Assembly (NCBI RefSeq): GCF_947253055.1
Contig: NZ_CAMXYE010000075.1
Span: forward strand, 1 to 6,783
Direction of reading: 5' to 3'
DNA length: 6,783 nucleotides
Source of the DNA: an uncultured Arcanobacterium sp.
Lineage (GTDB): Bacteria; Actinomycetota; Actinomycetes; Actinomycetales; Actinomycetaceae
Shown: in pieces, positions 1-4,661 of the stretch
Position numbering within the stretch: the stretch's first letter is position 1
Layout: the number at the start of each line of letters is the position of its first letter
Translations under genes and position numbers: made by a program
Notes under the pieces: generated by a model
The model's database searches: none
The model's input: the letters and a program-made list of their open reading frames with translations, nothing else
Told to the model about the DNA's origin: nothing

Positions 1-42
1 CATACGCTTTCGTCGGCAGCGTCAGATGTGTATAAGAGACAG
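1..42 (+). other. Nextera/Tn5 sequencing adapter left on the contig end
   Basis: Positions 24-42 read AGATGTGTATAAGAGACAG, the 19-base Tn5 mosaic end used in Illumina Nextera libraries. Positions 10-23 immediately before it read TCGTCGGCAGCGTC, the rest of the read-1 transposase adapter. In a full Nextera molecule this is preceded by the i5 index and the P5 oligo ending in C, so ATACGCTT at 2-9 could be an i5 barcode and C at 1 the last P5 base; that part is inference. True insert sequence starts at 43. These bases should be masked and not translated. Confidence 0.97.
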
Positions 43-296
43 CTGTATTTCGGGAATTTAGCCGTAATATGTGCCTCGAATATCCACGAAAATATATTAG
101 AAATACACACGGCAAAAAGACCGATTGCTACTCCGATTCCCAGCTGAGGCTTTCCAAAAATTATTCCCAAAATTCCGCCCGTGGCAGCACATAAGAAACA
201 GGTGCCGGTGGAAATAAGGGAAACTAGACGCAGAATTTCTCCCGCATCGCGCCGTTTTCCAGGTATCCGGCGGTGAAAATGGAAATTATTAGACAT
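43..296 (-). CDS. Partial small membrane protein, AtpI-like (Rv1303-type), 5' part only
   Basis: An open frame starts at ATG 296-294 and runs off the genomic sequence after 84 codons; the frame stays open through the adapter, but those residues are artefactual. The N-terminus is short and basic (MSNNFHFHRRIPGKRRDAGE). Two hydrophobic segments follow, at about residues 22-47 and 52-73, each rich in Gly and small residues, as expected for a small polytopic membrane protein. The start lies inside the end of wecA, overlapping by 8 bases (ATGTCTAA) in another frame. No Shine-Dalgarno sequence precedes it, so translation is probably coupled to wecA. In Actinobacteria the gene after wecA/rfe and before atpB encodes a small AtpI-like protein thought to assist the ATP synthase. 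The identity rests mainly on that synteny plus the hydrophobicity; no diagnostic motif is visible. That a gene exists here is much surer than its name. Confidence 0.6.
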
Positions 297-1497
297 CAGT
301 AGATATTTCTCGTTGGGGAACAACTCCGGATGTAGAATCAGCTGTAGGCACAGAGGTAGCTGTGAGCTTAGAATCAGATGCAGATGTAGAATCAGCTGCG
401 ATTGCGGAGTTGTGTTTTGCTGAGAATTTTTGGACGGTCAAGTAAATACTGCCCAGTATTGCCACTCCTATCAGAGCTAGCACCCAAGAATAGGGAAAAA
501 TCGTATATATAACTCCGGAAAAAGAAGCTACTCCCGCCCAGAGATAAAGCACTAAAACTGCCGTCACTTGTGAATGACCTCTGCGAAGTAACCGGTGGTG
601 CAAGTGGCCAGAATCAGCCATAAAAGGAGAACGCCCTTGGCGTAAACGCCGTACTACCGCCCAAGAAAAATCTATGAGCGGGATTAAGAGAATAACTGCC
701 GGAATTAGGAGTGGCATAAAGGCGGGCATCGCTACCCGCATATTTACATTCGCCGGATCTATCTGCCCGGTAATTAGAATAGCCGCCCCACTGATTACCG
801 CTCCGAGCATAAGAGCCCCGGAATCCCCCATAAAAATCCGCGCGGGATGAAAATTATGCGGCAAAAATCCGGCACATACACCCACCAATGCTGCCACCAC
901 CGCAGTAGCCACTGAGGCGTAATCCCCCGGTGAAGATATCCGCACTAGATAGTAGGCGTAGCAGAAAAAGGCGCAGGCAGCGATGCCGATTACTCCCGCT
1001 GCGAGGCCATCCAATCCGTCAATAAAATTGACGGCGTTCACCACTACCACTACTACCAGAATTGTGCCGATAAGAGTAAAACGCTCCGAGCCGATAGTGA
1101 TACCGAGGAAAGGTAAGGAGATTAGCTGCACTCCAAACCAAGCCATGATTCCGGCGGCGAGAATCTCCCCCGCCAGCTTCGTATACCAATTCAATTCCCA
1201 AATATCATCAACTGTGCCGACCAGACACATAAATCCAGAACCGAACACAATTCCCCAGGCAGCCGAGTTAGGAGAATAGACATCCTGCAAAAAAGGAATC
1301 TGAGAAGCGAGCACAAAAGTGATAAGTAGCCCTAGGTACATTGCGGTACCCCCCAACCGGGCTATCGGCACTTTGTGTACATCTCGCTGCCGCACCTGTG
1401 TAATAGCTCCGACGGAAAGTGCAATATGCAGTATTAAAGGTACGAGGAGGTACGTGATTACCGCTGCGAAGAGCATAATCAGCAGATATACTCTCAC
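289..1497 (-). CDS. wecA: Undecaprenyl-phosphate GlcNAc-1-phosphate transferase (WecA/Rfe/TagO family)
   Basis: This 402-residue polytopic membrane enzyme transfers a sugar-1-phosphate (GlcNAc-1-P in most homologues) from the UDP-sugar to undecaprenyl or decaprenyl phosphate on the cytoplasmic face. It starts cell-wall polymer or arabinogalactan linker synthesis. About eleven hydrophobic segments are visible, from about 3-25 to 335-354. Family motifs are present: HKVPIARLGG at 41-50, the metal-binding VDD at 96-98, NAVNFIDGLDGLA at 154-166, FMGDSGALMLG at 222-232, and HLHHRL at 298-303, the histidine motif that separates WecA/TagO from MraY. Residues about 360-402 form a polar Ser/Thr/Ala/Asp tail encoded partly by a DNA repeat; the catalytic core is complete without it. 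The start is GTG 1497-1495, overlapping the tsaC stop as GTGA, with GGAGG seven bases upstream. This is typical coupled translation. The exact sugar substrate cannot be read from sequence. Confidence 0.93.
   Translation of the reverse strand: MRVYLLIMLFAAVITYLLVPLILHIALSVGAITQVRQRDVHKVPIARLGGTAMYLGLLITFVLASQIPFLQDVYSPNSAAWGIVFGSGFMCLVGTVDDIWELNWYTKLAGEILAAGIMAWFGVQLISLPFLGITIGSERFTLIGTILVVVVVVNAVNFIDGLDGLAAGVIGIAACAFFCYAYYLVRISSPGDYASVATAVVAALVGVCAGFLPHNFHPARIFMGDSGALMLGAVISGAAILITGQIDPANVNMRVAMPAFMPLLIPAVILLIPLIDFSWAVVRRLRQGRSPFMADSGHLHHRLLRRGHSQVTAVLVLYLWAGVASFSGVIYTIFPYSWVLALIGVAILGSIYLTVQKFSAKHNSAIAADSTSASDSKLTATSVPTADSTSGVVPQREISTDV
329..398 (-). repeat. In-frame 16-bp direct repeat in the wecA 3' end
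   Basis: The 16-mer GATGTAGAATCAGCTG (plus strand) occurs exactly at 329-344 and 383-398, 54 bases (18 codons) apart. It encodes the two ADSTS motifs of the WecA C-terminal tail (residues about 368-372 and 386-390). A third, degenerate copy (GAATCAGATG) lies at 371-380. The 54-base spacing keeps frame, as expected of a slippage-type expansion in a dispensable tail. Confidence 0.8.
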
Positions 1498-2141
1498 TCC
1501 ACTACCTCCATTTGCGTAACTTCTGCCAGCGCTGCCGCCGAAATAGCTCCGGCGCGAAGAATATGTAATTGCGGCGCAGTATCCGAAAAGCTCACAATAG
1601 TCGAAGCCGTGCCCCCCGGAGATTTTCCACCGTCTAGATAGAGACTTATCGCTTCCCCGAGCTGCTCTTGCGCCGTTTCGACGCGGAGAGCCGGTGGATT
1701 TCCGCTCTTATTGGCACTAGTGACGGCAAGCGGGCCCGTCTTTTCTAAAAGAGCAAGAGTGAAAGGGTGGTTGGGCATTCGCAAAGCTACCGTGCCGTGC
1801 GTTTCTCCTAAATCCCAACCCAGGGTAGGGCGAGCCGGAAAAATCATCGTCAGAGCGCCTGGCCAAAACGCCGCGGCAAGAGCGCGGGCAGGATCGGGAA
1901 AATCAGCCACTAGCTCTAGGACCTGCCCAATATTGGCTACCAGCACGGGAGAAGGCTTCTGGCGCGTGCGCGATTTAGCAGTTAAAAGTGCGTTCACTGC
2001 GCCGGCGTTAAAAGGGTCAGCACCAATGCCATATACCGTATCTGTAGGAAGGCAAATTACTTCTCCGCGTTCTATCGATGCCAGCGCTTGGGCAATTGCG
2101 GCCGAACGCTTTTCCGCGGTTTGGCAATCCCATATCTGCAT
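1494..2141 (-). CDS. tsaC: L-threonylcarbamoyladenylate synthase (TsaC/Sua5/YwlC family)
   Basis: This cytoplasmic enzyme makes threonylcarbamoyl-AMP from threonine, bicarbonate and ATP, the first step of the t6A modification at position 37 of ANN-decoding tRNAs. The 215 residues form one YrdC-like domain. Signature segments are LPTDTVYGIGAD (31-42), KSRTRQKP (56-63), the FWPGALTMI strand (92-100), VALRMPNHPF (118-127), TSANKSGNPP (141-150), PGGTASTIV (175-183) and a terminal LRAGAIS (195-201). The length fits the single-domain TsaC form; the extra C-terminal Sua5 domain is absent. The start ATG 2141-2139 is fixed by a strong GGAGG at 2147-2151, five bases upstream. It lies 20 bases after prmC, and its TGA overlaps the wecA GTG. 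The Mycobacterium orthologue by position is Rv1301. Family and role are clear. Confidence 0.95.
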   Translation of the reverse strand: MQIWDCQTAEKRSAAIAQALASIERGEVICLPTDTVYGIGADPFNAGAVNALLTAKSRTRQKPSPVLVANIGQVLELVADFPDPARALAAAFWPGALTMIFPARPTLGWDLGETHGTVALRMPNHPFTLALLEKTGPLAVTSANKSGNPPALRVETAQEQLGEAISLYLDGGKSPGGTASTIVSFSDTAPQLHILRAGAISAAALAEVTQMEVVE

Positions 2142-2161
2142 ATTTTCCTCCCGCCTATATC

Positions 2162-3091
2162 CTACTCAGATTTACGAAGTTCGGGCAGCTGCCTCGCCGA
2201 ATTTTCTGAGCTCACTGCCGCATCTTTGGCGATACCCTCTGCATAGAGCCAACGTTCCCGCCCGTTATAATCCTGGCCAGTCTGTACCTGCGAAAAAAAC
2301 TTTTTTGCCTCTGCGCGCAGTGCTGCTCCCTGCGTATCGTCATGCTCCATTATAAGAGCCCCGCTTGGATTGAGGAGCTGCGCAGAATGCGCAATTAACT
2401 GCCGGGGCAGTTCTTCGCCGCGTTCTCCGCCACCGAAGAGGGCAATTTCTGGGTCAGCTTGCACTTCTGGGCTCAGTTCTCTCCCACCAGGGATATAAGG
2501 TGGGTTCGTGATTACTAAATCCACTTGATCAGCTAGCTCGCACAGTGCAGTGCGAGCATCACCCTGCAAGAAAATAACGGGATTCCCGTAGCGAGCATTA
2601 TTACGGAGAGCTGATTCGTAGGCGATAGCAGATATCTCTACCCCGTATACTTTAGCGCGGGGGCACTCCGTAGCTAGCGCCAAAGCAATCGCACCTGATC
2701 CACTACATAGATCGACTACCAGCGGATTTTCCCGCTTAGCGAGAAAATTCAAAGCAGCTTCGGCCACCAGCTCCGTCTCCGGGCGCACAATGAAAACTCC
2801 CGGGCGCGCTTCTAATTCCAAGTAGCGAAACCACATTTTTCCTAGGAGATGTGCCAATGGCACATGGTGAGCGCGCTGGGTTAGTAAGTGAAAAAAATAG
2901 CTACGCGCAGCGGTAAAAGATTCCGGGAATTTTTCTGCACTTGCTTCCGCCAGCCATTTTACCTGCGGGAAAGTGCTCTCCACCCCAGCGGCCGCCAGCT
3001 GCGCTACTCCGGCGCGAATCAATTCCTGCCATTGTGGCGCCCGCTGTACTTGCTCGCGCCATTCTTGCTCGTGCCATTCCTGCTCGCACAT
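2162..3091 (-). CDS. prmC: Peptide chain release factor N5-glutamine methyltransferase (PrmC/HemK)
   Basis: PrmC transfers a methyl group from S-adenosylmethionine to the glutamine of the GGQ motif in release factors RF1 and RF2, which is needed for efficient peptide release. In 309 residues one sees an N-terminal helical substrate-binding domain (about 18-95, with PLAHLLGK at 78-85), then the linker motif VRPETE (102-107). The Rossmann methyltransferase domain follows, with motif I DLCSGSGAIALALA (127-140), an acidic residue at E152 and the catalytic NPPYIP (196-201), typical of amide-nitrogen methylation. The gene lies 22 bases after prfA, its substrate's gene. The start is uncertain: ATG 3091-3089 has only a weak GAAAG upstream, and the first residues (MCEQEWHEQEWREQVQR) are an unusual pentapeptide repeat without a counterpart in typical homologues. 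A later start, for example TTG at Leu24, cannot be excluded. The C-terminal tail after about residue 285 is also non-conserved. Confidence 0.94.
   Translation of the reverse strand: MCEQEWHEQEWREQVQRAPQWQELIRAGVAQLAAAGVESTFPQVKWLAEASAEKFPESFTAARSYFFHLLTQRAHHVPLAHLLGKMWFRYLELEARPGVFIVRPETELVAEAALNFLAKRENPLVVDLCSGSGAIALALATECPRAKVYGVEISAIAYESALRNNARYGNPVIFLQGDARTALCELADQVDLVITNPPYIPGGRELSPEVQADPEIALFGGGERGEELPRQLIAHSAQLLNPSGALIMEHDDTQGAALRAEAKKFFSQVQTGQDYNGRERWLYAEGIAKDAAVSSENSARQLPELRKSE
3052..3088 (-). repeat. 15-bp tandem repeat at the 5' end of prmC
   Basis: On the plus strand GCTCGCGCCATTCTT (3052-3066) is followed directly by GCTCGTGCCATTCCT (3067-3081), identical at 13 of 15 bases. A partial third unit GCTCGCA follows (3082-3088). 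On the coding strand it encodes EQEWH-EQEWR-EQ at the very N-terminus of PrmC. The unit length is a multiple of three, so copy-number change would not shift the frame. Confidence 0.85.
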
Positions 3092-3113
3092 CTACGCAAC
3101 TTTCGGTAAAAAG

Positions 3114-4241
3114 TTACTCATTTTCCGCTGCTTGCGCTAGCCGTTCGGCATTATCGGCATCGATGAGCGAATCGATTACTTCTTGCAGATTGCCATCTAG
3201 CACCGCATCTAAGTTATAAGCCTTATAGCCAGTACGATGATCGGAAATCCGATTTTCCGGGAAATTATAGGTACGTATTCGCTCCGAACGATCGACGGTA
3301 CGCACCTGCGAACGCCGCTGCGCCGCTTCTTTTTCTGCCTGCTCATCCAACTGTTGCTGGCGCAACCGCGCCCGCAATACCCGCATAGCTGCTTCGCGGT
3401 TACGGATCTGAGATTTTTCATCTTGCATCGACACCACTATTCCCGTAGGAAGGTGGGTGATACGCACTGCCGAATCAGTCGTATTTACGCTCTGCCCGCC
3501 CGGGCCCGACGAACGATATACATCGATACGTAGATCATTATCATTGATCTCTATTTCTCCGGGATCATCTACTTCAGCAAATACCAGTACTCCGGCAGCT
3601 GAAGTGTGGATACGCCCCTGGGATTCTGTGACTGGCACCCGCTGTACTCGGTGTACGCCTGCCTCAAACTTCATGCTCGCCCAGACTCCTGCCGCTGGAT
3701 CTTCCGGCACTTGTTTCGCTTTGATAGCGAGCTGCACGTCTTTATATCCACCCATATCGGTGAGATTGGCAGAGAGGATTTCGGTACTCCAGCCCCGCCC
3801 TTCCGCATAGCGCTGATACATCCGCAATAAATCTCCGGCGAAAAGAGCTGACTCTTCTCCGCCTTCTCCTGCTTTGACTTCTAGAATTACATCACGAGAA
3901 TCGTCGGCATCGCGCGGAATAAGCGCATCGCGCAAAGCGGTAGCGGCCTCCGCCACCTTTTCTTCTAAAGCCGGCAATTCGGGAGCAAAGAGCTCTGCAT
4001 CTTCCCCGCCAGCTGCTACGATTTCTTGCATATCTAAGTAATCTTGCCGGGTCTTTTGCCAAGTTAAGTAATGATTAACGATATGCCCTAGTTCCGCATA
4101 GCGCCGACCCAAAGAACGCAACTTTTCTGGCTTTCCCAATACCTCCGGAGAAGCCATCTGCTTTTCAATATCTTTATATTCAGCCAATATGACTTCCGCT
4201 GCCGGAAACTCCGCCTGCACATCTACTCTCTGCTCTTCCAC
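3114..4241 (-). CDS. prfA: Peptide chain release factor 1 (RF1)
   Basis: RF1 recognises UAA and UAG in the ribosomal A site and triggers hydrolysis of the peptidyl-tRNA. Of 375 residues, about 10-110 form the N-terminal helical domain. The stop-codon-reading tripeptide of the PxT class is PVT at 203-205, inside RVPVTESQGRIHTSA; a P-x-T, not SPF, marks RF1 rather than RF2. The catalytic GGQ is at 248-250 in RSSGPGGQSVNTTDSAVR. The tail motif RIRTYNFPENRISDHR (321-336) is also characteristic. Start GTG 4241-4239 has AAAGG seven bases upstream. GTG at codon 8 (4220-4218) would give a product nearer the usual 355-360 residues and is a plausible alternative. It follows rpmE by 79 bases containing a strong hairpin, and precedes prmC, whose product methylates Gln250. 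Confidence 0.97.
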   Translation of the reverse strand: MEEQRVDVQAEFPAAEVILAEYKDIEKQMASPEVLGKPEKLRSLGRRYAELGHIVNHYLTWQKTRQDYLDMQEIVAAGGEDAELFAPELPALEEKVAEAATALRDALIPRDADDSRDVILEVKAGEGGEESALFAGDLLRMYQRYAEGRGWSTEILSANLTDMGGYKDVQLAIKAKQVPEDPAAGVWASMKFEAGVHRVQRVPVTESQGRIHTSAAGVLVFAEVDDPGEIEINDNDLRIDVYRSSGPGGQSVNTTDSAVRITHLPTGIVVSMQDEKSQIRNREAAMRVLRARLRQQQLDEQAEKEAAQRRSQVRTVDRSERIRTYNFPENRISDHRTGYKAYNLDAVLDGNLQEVIDSLIDADNAERLAQAAENE

Positions 4242-4279
4242 CGTTCTGCCTTTGCTTTGCTAACTACATTTTTATATGC

Positions 4280-4309
4280 CGAACGCCGGTACCATAGTAC
4301 CGGCGTTCG
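4280..4309 (-). terminator. Perfect 13-bp hairpin between rpmE and prfA
   Basis: CGAACGCCGGTAC (4280-4292) and GTACCGGCGTTCG (4297-4309) are exact reverse complements around the 4-base loop CATA, giving a very stable GC-rich stem. It begins 11 bases beyond the rpmE stop. On neither strand does a T-run follow; the T-rich stretches lie before the stem in both directions. A classical intrinsic terminator is therefore not supported. U-less hairpin terminators have been proposed in Actinobacteria. An RNA stabiliser or processing site that sets rpmE above prfA expression is equally possible. Confidence 0.6.
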
Positions 4310-4320
4310 AAAATACAAAA

Positions 4321-4533
4321 CTACTTATTGCGCTTGCCGTAACGGGCTTCGAAGCGTGCTACCCGCCCGCCGGTATCCAGAATCTTCTGCTTACCGGTGT
4401 AGAAAGGATGGCATGCAGAACATACATCCACCCGCAAATGATCGCGCTCCAGCGTAGAACGGGTATCAAACTCGTTCCCACAGGTGCAGCTGACATGGAT
4501 ATCTGTATATTCGGGGTGAATTCCCTGCTTCAT
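4321..4533 (-). CDS. rpmE: 50S ribosomal protein bL31, zinc-binding (C+) form
   Basis: bL31 sits on the central protuberance of the large subunit and helps bridge the two subunits. The 70-residue product starts MKQGIHPEY, the canonical family start. Residues C16 and C18 (CTC) and C38 and C41 (CSAC) form the four-cysteine zinc site of the C+ form, followed by HPFYTGKQK and a basic tail. Zinc-depleted cells of many bacteria replace this form by a cysteine-free paralogue; no such gene is in this window. Start ATG 4533-4531 is set by AAGGAG five bases upstream. A longer in-frame reading from GTG 4569 would add 12 residues, but these come from the leader hairpin and are not bL31-like. It is transcribed after rho, probably with its own promoter. 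Confidence 0.97.
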   Translation of the reverse strand: MKQGIHPEYTDIHVSCTCGNEFDTRSTLERDHLRVDVCSACHPFYTGKQKILDTGGRVARFEARYGKRNK

Positions 4534-4538
4534 TATTA

Positions 4539-4544
4539 CTCCTT
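4539..4544 (-). promoter_or_regulatory. Shine-Dalgarno of rpmE
   Basis: The minus strand reads AAGGAG-TAATA-ATG, five bases of spacing. It decides between the 70-residue start at 4533 and a GTG 36 bases upstream. Confidence 0.85.
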
Positions 4545-4558
4545 GGATCGTTTTCTGC

Positions 4559-4597
4559 TCTGGGTCCACTTCCGAAAACGGCTAGCGGTGAACCAGA
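4559..4597 (-). promoter_or_regulatory. Structured rpmE 5' leader, candidate L31 autoregulatory element
   Basis: On the minus strand TCTGGTTCAC (4597-4588) can pair with GTGGACCCAGA (4569-4559), giving ten pairs including one G-U and one bulged C. The loop contains a smaller CCG-TTTT-CGG hairpin (4581-4572). The structure ends 14 bases before the Shine-Dalgarno. Rfam holds ribosomal-protein leader families for L31, including an actinobacterial one, in which the protein is thought to bind its own mRNA. Position and size fit, but I cannot check the consensus from memory. The fold is seen in the sequence; the autoregulation is inferred. Confidence 0.4.
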
Positions 4598-4607
4598 AGC
4601 CGACGGT

Positions 4608-4638
4608 ATATTACAACACTTTTTTTTGGCATTTTCCA
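4608..4638 (-). promoter_or_regulatory. Candidate promoter of rpmE
   Basis: TAATAT (4613-4608, minus strand) could serve as a -10 box. A start of transcription about seven bases downstream would place the RNA 5' end just before the leader stem at 4597, which is a sensible geometry. A TGGAAA at 4638-4633 is a weak -35 candidate with a 19-base spacer containing eight A in a row. Neither box is strong. Confidence 0.3.
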
Positions 4639-4641
4639 GCT

Positions 4642-4661
4642 AGGTGAGTAATCACTCACCT
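4642..4661 (-). terminator. Hairpin overlapping the rho stop codon
   Basis: AGGTGAGT (4642-4649) and ACTCACCT (4654-4661) form an 8-bp stem around AATC; the rho TGA (4654-4652) lies at the loop side. On the minus strand it is followed by AGCTGGAAAATGCC and then eight A, so there is no U-tract. It may protect the rho mRNA 3' end or act as a U-less terminator; read-through into rpmE is plausible. Confidence 0.4.

Noticed and set aside
1711..2355. A 214-codon open frame on the plus strand, antisense to tsaC and the end of prmC
   Set aside because: It lies wholly opposite two well-recognised genes, has no protein-family features, and its composition (Ala, Arg, Pro, Ser) is that of an antisense shadow.
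2901..3089. Minus-strand frame beginning with an Ala-Arg-Met repeat inside the prmC start
   Set aside because: It is the 15-bp repeat read in another frame and ends without any recognisable domain; prmC motifs are in the other frame.
4242..4280. TATAAA box near 4270-4276 as a prfA promoter
   Set aside because: The position of a -35 element would fall within the 13-bp hairpin and shows no resemblance to one.
4534..4569. Twelve-residue N-terminal extension of bL31 from GTG 4569
   Set aside because: The canonical MKQGIHPEY start has AAGGAG at five bases; the extra codons fall in the leader stem and resemble no bL31.
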